Program-made: the position numbers and the translations under genes
In this document: positions 50,661-62,000 of the stretch, piece by piece
Numbering within the stretch: the first letter of the stretch is position 1
Layout: every line of letters starts with the position of its first letter
Virus record (IMG/VR): IMGVR_UViG_3300044641_007277
Span: 1-64,000 of that record
Origin: a virus
Strand: one strand, 5' to 3'
DNA length: 64,000 nt
The notes under the pieces: generated by a model
Databases searched by the model: none
Told to the model about the DNA's origin: nothing
What the model saw: the letters and a program-made list of their open reading frames with translations, nothing else

Positions 50661-53600
50661 TTAACTTGAAATAAAGATACTATGTGAATTACCTACGCTA
50701 ACATGCTTCCAATTTGTAAGCGTTCCTATTTGAACGGGGGATGATAATGTTGTTACGCCACCATTACCCAGTTGCCCTGAAGTATTTAATCCCCAGCCCC
50801 ATAATGTACCATCGGTTTTAATTGCCATAGTATGACTATTATTTGCAGAAACACTTTGCCAATTTGTGAGTGTTCCTATTTGAACTGGGGATGATAAATT
50901 TGAAAGCCCACCTGTACCTAATTGTCCAGACCCATTAAACCCCCAGCCCCATAGGGTACCATTTGTCTTTATAGCCATTGTATATAATTGACCACAAGAA
51001 ACACTTTGCCAGTCTGTAAGTAAACCTACTTGCGTTGGATTTAAAAGAAGTGAAGATGCCCCTAATCCAAGCTGACCAAGATTATTTTGACCCCAACCCC
51101 ATAGAGTCCCATCTGTTCTAATTGCCATAGTATGATTAGCACCTCCGCCACCTCCAGCTGAAACACTTTGCCAATTTGTAAGCGTTCCTATTTGAACTGG
51201 AGATGATGAATTTGAAACCCCACCTGTACCTAATTGTCCTGATCCACCAAAACCCCAGCCCCATAGGGTACCATTTGTTCTTATTGCCATTGTATGTGTA
51301 TCCCCTGTTGAAACACTTTGCCATATTGTCACTGTACCTACTTGAACTGGAGATGAATATGATGTAGTATTATTCGTTCCTAACCTACCTGATCCATTAG
51401 ACCCCCAGCCCCATAGGGTACCGTCGGTTCTTATAGCCATAGAATGTTGAGAACTTGTAGATATTTTAGACCAACTTGTTAATGTACCTACTTGAGTAGG
51501 TGATGACCTTATAACTAAATCGTTTAGCCCTAATTGACCTGAACTATTTAAACCCCATGACCAAAGGGTACCATCCGTTTTAATAGCTAATGTATGTTCA
51601 TTACCTGCATATATAGATGACCAATCTGTTAATGTTCCAACTTGAACTGGGGATGACGTTAAAGTTCTTATATTACCTGTAAGTAATACATTATTACCAG
51701 TAGCATATATTTCATTAGATGTATTAATTGCTACAGTATGACTCCCAGCTGCAGATACATTCTGCCAATTAGTAGATGTTCCTATTTGAACTGGAGATGA
51801 AATTGAAGTGTTAGTTCCATCTCCTAATTGGAAAACAGAATTATCTCCCCAGCCCCATAGACTACCATCGGTTTTTATTGCCATGGTATGTGATATTTTC
51901 GTTGAAACTTTTGACCAATCTGTTAGCGTTCCTATTTGAACTGGAGACGAGTAAGTTGTCTTATTTCCAGTTCCTAATTGTCCTGATGAATTTTCACCCC
52001 AGCCCCATAGGGTACCATCGGTTTTGACAGCCATTGTACTACTCAAATATGAAGAAGCAACTGACCAATTTGTAAGTAAACCTATTTTACCAAGTATTGT
52101 ATTATTTAAATCATCAGAACCTATTTCATTTATAGAATTACTACCCCATCCCCATAGAGTTCCATCTACCTTAACTGCCATACTATGACTATCACCTGCT
52201 GAAACACTTTGCCAATTTGTAAGTGTTCCTATTTGTACTGGAGATGAATAAGTTGTGGTATCGCTTGTACCCAATCTACCTAAGAGATTATTACCCCATC
52301 CCCAAAGAGTCCCGTCTGTTTTAATTGCCATAGTACGACTATCATTAGATGATACTTTTGACCAATTTGTAAGCGTTCCTATTTGAACTGGTAAAGAATA
52401 TGTTGTAGTATTATTCGTTCCAAGTTGTCCTAATGAATTAAATCCCCAGCCCCATAGACTACCATCTGTCTTTATAGCCATAGTGTGATTAGATGTTTCA
52501 GTAGCCGATACACTCTGCCAATTTGTAAGCGTTCCTATTTGAACGGGGGATGATACTGAATCTGTTGGTCTTCCTACATAAAAACCCGCAGTATAAATTT
52601 CATTAGATGTATTAATTGATACTACATTAAGATTACCAGTATCTATACTACTCCAATTTGTAAGCGTTCCTATTTGTACTGGGGAAGATACTGATGTTCC
52701 CATTAAACCTATAAAATCTCCTCCCCAACTCCATAGGGTACCATTTGTTTTAATAGCCATTGTATAACTTTCACCTGCTGAAATACTTTGCCAATCTGTA
52801 AGCGTTCCTATTTGAACTGGAGATGATATTGATGTTAAACTACTATTTCCTAATTGTCCTAAACTGTTTAGACCCCATCCCCATAGGGTACCATCAGTTT
52901 TGATTGCCATTGTATGACGACTGCCTGTCGAAATATTTTGCCAATCATTAAGTGAACCGATTTGAACTGGAGACGAATAATATGTTATATTTCCAGTTCC
53001 TAATTCCCCATAAAAATTACCACCCCATCCCCATAGAGTTCCATCTGTTTTTATAGCCATTGTATAACTTAAACCCGCTGAAACATTTTGCCAATTTGTA
53101 AGCGTTCCTATTTGTACTGGAGATGAGTAAGTTGTTGTGTTTCCAGTTCCTAATTGTCCTACAGTGTTTTGACCCCAACCCCATAGACTACCATCTGTCT
53201 TTATAGACATTGTATAAAAATTTCCACCAGAAACACTCTGCCAATCTGTAAGTGTTCCTATTTGAACTGGAGATGATATTGATGTTAAACTACTATTTCC
53301 TAATTGTCCTAAACTGTTTAGACCCCATCCCCAAAGTGTACCATTGGTTTTAATAGCCATTGTATGACTAATACCAGCATAAACATTCTGCCAATCTGAA
53401 AGTGCTCCTATTTGAACTGGAGACGAATAAGTTGTTGTGTTTTCAGTTCCTAATTCTCCTGATGTATTGTTACCCCATCCCCATAGAGTTCCATCTGTTT
53501 TTATAGCTAATGTGTGTGTAGATCTCCTCGAAGAAGCACTTAACCATGTTGTTAGAGTCCCAACTTGAATTAATAAAGTGCCTAATAAAGTCTCGGAACC

Positions 53601-54881
53601 AAGTTTACCCGAAGCGTTACTCCCCCATCCCCATAGAGTTCCGTCTGTTTTTATAGCCATACTATAAAATTGACCACAGGAAACACTTTGCCAATTTGTT
53701 AGTAAACCTATTTGAACTGGAGACGAATAAGTTGTTGTGTTTCCAGTTCCTAATTGTCCTGATGAATTTTCACCCCAGCCCCATAGGGTACCATCGGTTT
53801 TTATAGAAATAGTATGGTTAGTTCCACCTGAAACACTTTGCCAATTTGTTAGTAAACCTATTTGAATAGGAGATGAGTATGTTGTAGTATTATTCGTTCC
53901 TAATTGTCCTGATGCATTTAAGCCCCAGCCCCATAGGGTACCATTTGTTCTTATTGCCATTGTATAATTATTACCTGCTGATATACTCTGCCAATTTGTA
54001 AGCGTTCCTATTTGAACTGGGGATGATATTGATGTTAAACTACTATTTCCTAATTGTCCTGATGTATTTAATCCCCAACCCCAAAGAGTACCATTTGTTC
54101 TTATTGCCATCGTATAACTTCTACCCGCTGAAACACTTTGCCATATTGTTACTGTTCCTACTTGAACTGGAGAGCTTGTAGATGTAGTAGGTCTACCTAT
54201 GAGATTAGATGCACCAGCACTATAAATTTCATTTAGTGTATTAATCGCAATAGTATAATTAGTTCCTAAAGCTACGCTTCTCCAATTTGTAGAACCTCCT
54301 ATTTGAACTGGAGACGATATTGATACTATGGTACCTCTACCTAATTGACCTGATGTGTTTAGCCCCCATCCCCAAAGGGTTCCATTAGTTTTTATAGCCA
54401 TTGTATGACTAACACCAGCATAAACATTCTGCCAGTCCGTTAATACACCTACTTGAATCGGAGAAGATGTTGATGTAGTATTACTCCTCCCTTGTTTACC
54501 AGCCGTATTACTACCCCAAGCCCAAAGAGTACCATTAGTTCTTATAGCCATTGTATAATCTGCCCCAGCTGAAACACTTTGCCATCCAGTAAGCGCACCT
54601 ATCTGGATTGGAGAAGAAGGGCTTACAAATCTATTATTATTTCCCAACTGACCGCTACTATTTGTACCCCATCCCCATAGTGTACCATTAGTTTTAATAG
54701 ACATTGTAAATTGATTACCAGCCGAAACACTTTGCCAATTTGAAAGATTATCTATTTTTGATAATTTAACCATTATGGTTTCATCACCCTTTTGTCCATA
54801 TAAGCTTGAACCTGTTGTAGAGAGATATTTATTTATTATTTCAACTATTTTTCTGGCTTGAATTATAATATCCTTTATCAT
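50661..54881 (-). CDS. Giant RCC1-repeat beta-propeller protein
   Basis: 1406 aa. The first 48 residues are a helical leader (IIIQARKIVEIINKYL). Then about 50-residue RCC1-type repeats follow to the end, each of the form NWQSVSAGNxYTMAIKTDG then TLWGWGxNxxGQLG then SSPVQIGTLT. I count 27 complete repeats and a partial C-terminal one (NWKHVSVGNSHSIFISS), which could close a blade by the usual Velcro arrangement, giving 28 blades or four seven-bladed propellers. Repeats 4, 15 and 21 are divergent (INTSNEIY instead of IKTDGTLWGWG). A secretion signal is absent. Neighbours are fibre proteins and a fibre chaperone, so it is probably a virion adhesin or fibre tip. Confidence 0.85.
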   Translation of the reverse strand: MIKDIIIQARKIVEIINKYLSTTGSSLYGQKGDETIMVKLSKIDNLSNWQSVSAGNQFTMSIKTNGTLWGWGTNSSGQLGNNNRFVSPSSPIQIGALTGWQSVSAGADYTMAIRTNGTLWAWGSNTAGKQGRSNTTSTSSPIQVGVLTDWQNVYAGVSHTMAIKTNGTLWGWGLNTSGQLGRGTIVSISSPVQIGGSTNWRSVALGTNYTIAINTLNEIYSAGASNLIGRPTTSTSSPVQVGTVTIWQSVSAGRSYTMAIRTNGTLWGWGLNTSGQLGNSSLTSISSPVQIGTLTNWQSISAGNNYTMAIRTNGTLWGWGLNASGQLGTNNTTTYSSPIQIGLLTNWQSVSGGTNHTISIKTDGTLWGWGENSSGQLGTGNTTTYSSPVQIGLLTNWQSVSCGQFYSMAIKTDGTLWGWGSNASGKLGSETLLGTLLIQVGTLTTWLSASSRRSTHTLAIKTDGTLWGWGNNTSGELGTENTTTYSSPVQIGALSDWQNVYAGISHTMAIKTNGTLWGWGLNSLGQLGNSSLTSISSPVQIGTLTDWQSVSGGNFYTMSIKTDGSLWGWGQNTVGQLGTGNTTTYSSPVQIGTLTNWQNVSAGLSYTMAIKTDGTLWGWGGNFYGELGTGNITYYSSPVQIGSLNDWQNISTGSRHTMAIKTDGTLWGWGLNSLGQLGNSSLTSISSPVQIGTLTDWQSISAGESYTMAIKTNGTLWSWGGDFIGLMGTSVSSPVQIGTLTNWSSIDTGNLNVVSINTSNEIYTAGFYVGRPTDSVSSPVQIGTLTNWQSVSATETSNHTMAIKTDGSLWGWGFNSLGQLGTNNTTTYSLPVQIGTLTNWSKVSSNDSRTMAIKTDGTLWGWGNNLLGRLGTSDTTTYSSPVQIGTLTNWQSVSAGDSHSMAVKVDGTLWGWGSNSINEIGSDDLNNTILGKIGLLTNWSVASSYLSSTMAVKTDGTLWGWGENSSGQLGTGNKTTYSSPVQIGTLTDWSKVSTKISHTMAIKTDGSLWGWGDNSVFQLGDGTNTSISSPVQIGTSTNWQNVSAAGSHTVAINTSNEIYATGNNVLLTGNIRTLTSSPVQVGTLTDWSSIYAGNEHTLAIKTDGTLWSWGLNSSGQLGLNDLVIRSSPTQVGTLTSWSKISTSSQHSMAIRTDGTLWGWGSNGSGRLGTNNTTSYSSPVQVGTVTIWQSVSTGDTHTMAIRTNGTLWGWGFGGSGQLGTGGVSNSSSPVQIGTLTNWQSVSAGGGGGANHTMAIRTDGTLWGWGQNNLGQLGLGASSLLLNPTQVGLLTDWQSVSCGQLYTMAIKTNGTLWGWGFNGSGQLGTGGLSNLSSPVQIGTLTNWQSVSANNSHTMAIKTDGTLWGWGLNTSGQLGNGGVTTLSSPVQIGTLTNWKHVSVGNSHSIFISS
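50664..54740 (-). repeat. RCC1-coding tandem repeat array (about 150-nt unit)
   Basis: About 27 imperfect 135-165-nt units, some nearly identical over long stretches (for example near 51940-52030 and 53700-53800; 52800-52900 and 53240-53340), suggesting recent expansion or exchange within the gene. Confidence 0.85.
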
Positions 54882-54899
54882 AAATAAGTAACCTTATAT

Positions 54900-55349
54900 T
54901 TATAATGGTTCACTTGGCCATATAACATGATCAGGTGAATCATAATTCGTTACATCTCTTAATTCCTGACGATAAGTCTTCCATTCTAATCTCTTCTCCT
55001 CACTTAAAGGAGAGTCTGAAAGTTGAGTCCAATCACATTCAAATAATAACCTATTACGCTTTTCTCTGATTTCTCTCCATTTCTGCTCAGTCTCCTCTTG
55101 TATTTCTTGTTCCGTTTTAGGTCTTCTTGTTTGATATTCAACAACTTCATCTTCATTTATCTCAAAATAAGAACCGCTAATCACAGAATTATCTATATTA
55201 GGAGCTTCAACGAATCTAAAAGGATACCACCCATATTCTTTTAATGTTTGATTATCAAATAAATAAAAATTAGAGAAGTTTTCCCAATTTTTAGGCAAAT
55301 CTCTGTTATAATCTACAACTTGATTATTTTCTACTCTTGCGTATTTCAT
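54900..55349 (-). CDS. Tail fibre assembly chaperone
   Basis: 149 aa. The C-terminal half, REKRNRLLFECDWTQLSDSP then YRQELRDVTNYDSPDHVIWP, is the well-known phage tail-fibre assembly chaperone pattern (R..R..LL..CDWTQL.D.PL.....W..YRQ.LRD). The N-terminal half (WENFSNFYLFDNQTLKEYGW) is an Asn-rich domain typical of the same family. It should assist trimerisation of the adjacent fibre proteins. Located between the RCC1 gene (18 nt) and two small fibre-domain genes. Confidence 0.85.
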   Translation of the reverse strand: MKYARVENNQVVDYNRDLPKNWENFSNFYLFDNQTLKEYGWYPFRFVEAPNIDNSVISGSYFEINEDEVVEYQTRRPKTEQEIQEETEQKWREIREKRNRLLFECDWTQLSDSPLSEEKRLEWKTYRQELRDVTNYDSPDHVIWPSEPL

Positions 55350-55355
55350 ACTACA

Positions 55356-55727
55356 TTATATATTTTGACCACCAACAAAACCGTACCAGTTCGTTCCACC
55401 ATCTGTTGTTACAAAAGAAAATACATCTCGTTTTCCATTTGTACTTGTTAAAGTAGGTGCAGTACCACTTGGCCATTTGATTGCAGGTGCCCACGCTACA
55501 CCTCTTGCTGTCCCATCTGCTGTAAAAATCAAACTAAAATTAGCAGCAAAGGAACTTGATGGAACATTTGTAATAGTCATAATTGTAATATTAGCATTCA
55601 AACTCACATTAAAAACATTACCATTAGACAAATTCAATGTAAGTTGTCCAGTTGATATAGTAGGAGAAGTATAAATCTCTTTATAATTCTTTAATGTTCC
55701 TTTATCTATCGTTACTAAAAATTCCAT
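55356..55727 (-). CDS. Small fibre-domain protein
   Basis: 123 aa. Residues 30-123 match a recurrent phage fibre domain: LNANITIMTITNVP, FSLIFTADGTARGVAWAPAI, KWPSGTAPTLTSTNGKRD and FVTTDGGTNWYGFVGG. Usually a C-terminal tip or shaft module; here it stands as a separate gene, 6 nt from the chaperone gene. It could bind the end of a larger fibre. Confidence 0.72.
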   Translation of the reverse strand: MEFLVTIDKGTLKNYKEIYTSPTISTGQLTLNLSNGNVFNVSLNANITIMTITNVPSSSFAANFSLIFTADGTARGVAWAPAIKWPSGTAPTLTSTNGKRDVFSFVTTDGGTNWYGFVGGQNI

Positions 55728-55746
55728 TTTAAAACATTATTTTTAC

Positions 55747-56007
55747 TTAGTTTGTAGGGTTCATTATATGAATTATATAGTTCTTATCAGATGTAGGAAT
55801 CGCTGCGAATGTTACAGTCACCGTATCGGCAGATGCTGCATCTATATCTACCATAATTTGTTCTAAAGTATCTTCATCCCATACCTGAACAATTAAAAAT
55901 TGCCAACCAAGATTATGCGTAATAGTAAAAGTAGAATTTATACCATCAGCATCAAACCTTTGTCTATAATGACCTATTCCACTACTTGTTGTTACTATTC
56001 CTGCCAT
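55747..56007 (-). CDS. Small fibre-domain protein with beta-sandwich fold
   Basis: 86 aa. FTITHNLGWQFLIVQVWDED and VTVTFAAIPTSDKNYIIHI follow the FxxxHNLxxxxVxVxVxD pattern found in phage fibre and baseplate modules. It lies 14 nt after the 2261-aa fibre, probably the same transcript, and may be a fibre tip subunit. Confidence 0.68.
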   Translation of the reverse strand: MAGIVTTSSGIGHYRQRFDADGINSTFTITHNLGWQFLIVQVWDEDTLEQIMVDIDAASADTVTVTFAAIPTSDKNYIIHIMNPTN

Positions 56008-56021
56008 ATCTTACTTTAATT

Positions 56022-59000
56022 TTATACTACTCTAAATTGTCCACTTGAACTTACAACAACCCAAGTTGTATTTGTTACTATACATACAATCTCAATAGCA
56101 CCATGTGATGTTATTCTTTCTATATATCCACCTGTACCAAGTGTTGTAGGTAAGGATTGGAATTGTATTTGCTGACCTGCATTTTGAGCAATTTTATACC
56201 CAAGTCCACTTATATCAACAATCCTAAATGAATTACCTACACTTGCTGTTGAAGGCAAAGTAAATGTCAATTGACTTGCAGCAGTAAGAGAATCTGAAAT
56301 ATAATTTGTATTTGCTACTATTGTAGTATTCGTAGTTACAGCAATCCATCCACTACTTCCTCCAGATGGACCTTGATTACCTTGAACACCTAATATACCT
56401 TGGATACCTTGAACTCCTTGAGTTCCCTGATTGCCTTGGTTGCCTTGAGCTCCAACATTACCTTGGTTGCCTTGAGCACCTTGCGTTCCTTGAACGCCTT
56501 GATCGCCCTGAGTACCTTGATTACCTTGTGTACCTTGATTACCTTGGTTGCCTTGAGCACCTTGGGTTCCTTGAACGCCTTGATCGCCCTGAGTACCTTG
56601 ATTACCTTGTGTACCTTGGGTTCCTTGAGTTCCTTGTGGACCCTGAGTACCTTGATTTCCTTGGTTACCTTGAGTTCCTTGAGTACCTTGGTTACCTTGA
56701 TTACCCTGAGCACCAACATTGCCTTGATTTCCTTGGTTGCCTTGATTACCCTGAGCACCAACATTGCCTTGATTTCCTTGGTTGCCTTGTCTTCCTTGAA
56801 CTCCTTGAGTTCCTTGAGTACCTTGCACACCTTGAGTGCCTTGGTTACCTTGGTTTCCTTGATTACCTTGTCTACCCTGAGTACCTTGAACTCCTTGAGT
56901 ACCTTGGTTACCTTGGTTTCCTTGATTTCCTTGGTTGCCCTGAGCACCAACATTGCCTTGATTACCTTGATTACCCTGAGCACCAACATTGCCTTGAGTA
57001 CCCTGTGTCCCTTGGACTCCTTGATTACCTTGGGTTCCCTGAGTTCCTTGAGTACCTTGATTACCTTGATTACCCTGAGCACCAACATTGCCTTGATTAC
57101 CTTGGTTTCCTTGATTACCTTGGGTTCCCTGAGTTCCTTGAGTACCTTGATTACCTTGGGTTCCCTGAGTTCCTTGAGTACCTTGAGTACCTTGAGTACC
57201 CTGAGCACCAACATTGCCTTGATTCCCTTGGTTTCCTTGATTACCTTGAGTACCTTGAGTTCCTTGCACACCTTGAGTACCTTGGTTTCCTTGGTTACCT
57301 TGTCTACCCTGTACACCCTGTACACCCTGTACACCCTGTACACCCTGTGTACCCTGAGTTCCTTGGTTACCTTGAGTTCCTTGAACACCTTGCGTTCCTT
57401 GCGTTCCTTGCGTTCCTTGATTTCCTTGATTTCCTTGGTTACCCTGAGTTCCTTGAACACCTTGCGTTCCTTGGTTACCTTGTCTACCCTGTACACCCTG
57501 TACACCCTGTACACCCTGTGTACCCTGAGTTCCTTGGTTACCTTGAGTACCTTGAACACCTTGCGTTCCTTGGTTACCTTGGTTACCTTGCACTCCTTGA
57601 TTTCCTTGATTTCCTTGGTTACCCTGAGTTCCTTGTGTACCTTGATTACCTTGGTTTCCTTGATTGCCCTGAGTACCTTGAGTACCTTGAGTCCCTTGTG
57701 TACCTTGAACACCTTGAGTACCTTGAACACCTTGCGTTCCTTGGTTACCTTGGTTACCTTGCACTCCTTGAGTACCCTGAGTACCTTGCACTCCTTGAGT
57801 CCCTTGAGTACCTTGCACTCCTTGAGTACCCTGAGCTCCTTGAGTACCTTGCACTCCTTGAGTACCTTGATTCCCTTGGTTGCCCTGATTACCCTGGGTT
57901 CCTTGAACACCTTGAGTACCTTGGTTTCCTTGGTTTCCTTGGTTACCTTGGTTGCCTTGAGTACCTTGGGTTCCTTGAACACCTTGAGTTCCTTGATTAC
58001 CTTGATTGCCTTGGTTGCCTTGATTACCTTGGGTTCCTTGGGTTCCTTGAATCCCCTGAGTACCTTGAGCACCTTGGGTTCCTTGGTTACCTTGGTTACC
58101 TTGAGTACCTTGGGTTCCTTGAACACCTTGAGTTCCTTGATTGCCTTGGTTGCCTTGATTACCTTGATTACCTTGATTGCCTTGATTGCCCTGTACACCT
58201 TGAGTACCTTGGTTGCCCTGAGTACCTTGAACTCCTTGATTACCCTGATTACCTTGGTTACCTTGATTACCCTGAGCACCTTGAGTGCCCTGTACACCTT
58301 GAGTGCCTTGATTACCTTGGTTACCCTGAGTACCTTGAACTCCTTGAGTTCCCTGATTACCCTGATTACCTTGGTTACCTTGGGTTCCCTGAGTGCCTTG
58401 AACTCCTTGAGTTCCCTGATTACCCTGATTACCTTGGTTACCTTGAGTTCCCTGAGTGCCTTGAACTCCTTGAGTTCCCTGATTACCTTGGTTGCCCTGG
58501 GTTCCTTGAACTCCTTGAACTCCTTGAATTCCTTGTGTACCCTGACTTCCCTGGTTACCTTGTGGACCTTGAGTACCTGTTGGACCTAAAGTTGTAACTA
58601 CATAAGAATAATGTATAGTACCTTCGGTATAAAATGTAACACTTCTATTTTGATTATCTAAATTATTCAGATATAAATTAAGTATTAACCTATCTGTTAA
58701 ATTTAGAGAAGCAGTTGTTGCTACGGCATTTGCCTTTACTTCAACTGGTGTAGTATTATTTACTGACCATCCAATAGCAACTGCATCCGAAGTAAACAAC
58801 AATGTAGTAGTTGCTCCATCATATTTAGATACAGTAAAGTAATACTCTAAATCATCATTTTCAGTATTTTTAGTCCAATAGATATAAGCGTGCCAAAGAC
58901 CATTTGGAATCAAAATAACATTCGGATCCCCAGAATTTGTGATCCAGCCTGAATCAACAAGAACATTTTGTTGATTAGCAGTCAAATTGGTTACTACTGT

Positions 59001-62000
59001 CGTTTGTCCAGCAGTAGTTGTAGATTTTGATAATTGAAGATAAGGACTCGGTGTTTGTGATACAGAAGAATTTAGGAAATAGCTTATACCTCCAGAAATT
59101 CCACTTATACCTTCATTTCCTTGGGTACCTTGAACTCCTTGAACCCCTTGGACACCTTGTGTACCTTGAGTTCCTTGGTTACCTTGATTACCCTGATTTC
59201 CTTGATTACCTTGGTTACCTTGGTTACCTTGGTTGCCCTGAACGCCTTGTGTACCTTGAGTTCCTTGATTGCCTTGGTTACCCTGATTTCCTTGATTACC
59301 TTGAGTACCTTGAACCCCTTGAGTTCCTTGATTACCTTGGTTACCCTGATTTCCTTGATTACCTTGAGTACCTTGAACCCCTTGAGTTCCTTGATTACCT
59401 TGATTTCCTTGGTTGCCCTGAACGCCTTGTGTACCTTGAGTTCCTTGATTACCTTGGGTACCTTGGGTTCCTTGATTGCCCTGATTACCTTGGTTACCTT
59501 GATTACCTTGGGTTCCTTGGGTTCCTTGAACGCCTTGGTCACCCTGAGTACCTTGGTTGCCTTGGTTGCCTTGGTTGCCTTGGTTGCCTTGATCACCTTG
59601 AGTACCTTGGGTTCCATCATAACCCTGATCACCTTGAGTACCTTGGGTTCCATCATAACCCTGATCACCTTGAGTACCTTGGGTTCCATCATAACCCTGA
59701 TCACCCTGAGTACCTTGGTTACCTTGAGTTCCATCATAACCCTGATCACCTTGAGTACCTTGAGTTCCATCATAACCCTGATCACCTTGAGTACCTTGGA
59801 TTCCATCATAACCCTGATCACCTTGAGTACCTTGGGTTCCATCATAACCCTGATCACCTTGAGTTCCTTGAACGCCTTGATCGCCCTGAGTACCTTGATT
59901 GCCTTGGTTTCCTTGCACGCCTTGGTCTCCCTGTGTCCCTTGATTACCTTGGTTACCTTGGTTGCCTTGGTTACCTTGATTACCTTGAGATCCAACGTTA
60001 CCTTGATTACCTTGAGCTCCAATGTTACCTTGGTTGCCCTGGTTACCTTGGTTACCTTGAGTACCTTGGTTACCCTGAGTACCATCATAACCCTGATCAC
60101 CCTGAGTACCTTGAGTTCCATCATAACCCTGATCACCTTGAGTACCTTGGTTGCCTTGATTACCTTGAGTCCCTTGGTTACCTTGGTTGCCTTGAGTCCC
60201 TTGTGTACCTTGTACACCCTGCGTTCCTTGGTTTCCTTGGTTGCCTTGATTACCTTGAGTCCCTTGTGTACCTTGTACACCCTGCGTTCCTTGGTTACCT
60301 TGCACACCTTGATTACCTTGGGTTCCTTGATTACCTTGATTTCCTTGATTTCCTTGGTTACCTTGGTTACCTTGAGTACCCTGATTTCCTTGGGTGCCTT
60401 GAGTTCCTTGGTTACCCTGATTTCCTTGGGTGCCTTGAACTCCTTGATCTCCTTGCGTACCTTGATTACCCTGATTGCCTTGGGTACCTTGAACACCCTG
60501 ATCTCCTTGGGTTCCTTGAGTACCCTGAACACCTTGATCTCCTTGGGCCCCTTGAGTACCTTGTACACCTTGAGTACCTTGAGTACCTTGGTTGCCTTGA
60601 TTTCCTTGAGTCCCTTGAACCCCTTGAGACCCTTGGCTACCTTGAGTACCCTGAACACCTTGATCTCCTTGTGTACCTTGGTTTCCTTGATTACCTTGGG
60701 TTCCCTGAGTACCTTGGTTTCCTTGATTACCCTGGTTACCCTGGGTTCCTTGAACACCTTGAGTACCTTGAGTACCTTGGTTGCCTTGATTGCCCTGATT
60801 ACCCTGGTTACCCTGGGTTCCTTGAACACCTTGAGTACCTTGAGTACCCTGTTCACCATTCAATCCATTAAAACCAGAAATACCTTGTAAACCAGTTATA
60901 CCCTGAATACCCTGTGTCCCTTGTGGACCCTGAGTACCTTGATTTCCTTGGTTTCCTTGGTTACCCTGTCTTCCTTGGTTACCTTGGTTACCTTGGTTAC
61001 CTTGAGTACCCTGTATGCCTTGAGTTCCTTGAGTTCCTTGATTCCCTTGGTTACCCTGGTTCCCTTGATTACCTTGAACCCCCTGTGTTCCTTGATTCCC
61101 TTGGTTACCTTGATTTCCTTGATTCCCTTGGTTACCTTGGTTACCTTGGTTACCTTGAGTTCCCTGATTACCTTGAGTTCCCTGAACACCCTGTGTTCCT
61201 TGAGCACCATCAAAACCTAAAGTCCCTTGAACACCTTGCGTACCTTGAGCACCATCAAAACCTAAAGTCCCTTGAACACCTTGCGTACCTTGAGTACCAT
61301 CAAAACCTAAAGTCCCTTGAACACCTTGAGCACCTTGAGTACCTTGATTACCTTGAACTCCCGTATCACCTTGTGTACCCTGGACACCTTGAGCACCTTG
61401 AGCACCATCTAATGGAGCTGGATAATCTATCCATAGTCCAGTGGAAGTTTGATAACCCAAATATGCACCATCAGCTGGTGTTGTTATTGTAACATCATTT
61501 AAATCATCTAAATTAATAGTAGTAACCGATTCTCCTCCACCAGAAGAAAGGCTTCGTATTAATCCACCTTGAATAAAAATCGCATCACTACCACTTGATA
61601 AATCAGTTGCCCCACCTCTTACTACTAGATACCCAAGAAAAACAGCATTTTGTAAAGTTATAGGGGATTCAACAAATGCTTCATAAGGAAGTCCATTTAA
61701 AGCAGAACCTAAACTTGAATACTCCTTAACACCATAATAAACAATGATATCACTAGCTGAATCTGGTATTTGAAATAATCTCTGTACAGACCATTTATTA
61801 GTAGATACAGTAGCTAATGTTCCATCTCCATCATCATAACTTGCTGGATCTATATCTGTGTAAAAAGATCCTGAATTATTATCATATACAAATCCACCAC
61901 TTCCGTCTGCATACATCCTACATAAACTTGAAGGTGTACTTGGTGATAATGTAGTTATATCGGGTTCAAATGGATCAGTCCAATAATTATTACCTATAAT

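Noticed and set aside
59113-61408. Regularly spaced repeats resembling a CRISPR array.
   Set aside because: Repeats are in frame, have no unique spacers of constant length, and encode collagen triplets; no cas genes are near.
56366-61492. Several very long rightward open frames opposite the giant fibre (for example 56366-58597, 59027-60871).
   Set aside because: They are antisense readings of the 9-nt collagen repeat and give low-complexity Leu/Tyr/Glu or Leu/Thr/Ser peptides with no starts or ribosome sites.
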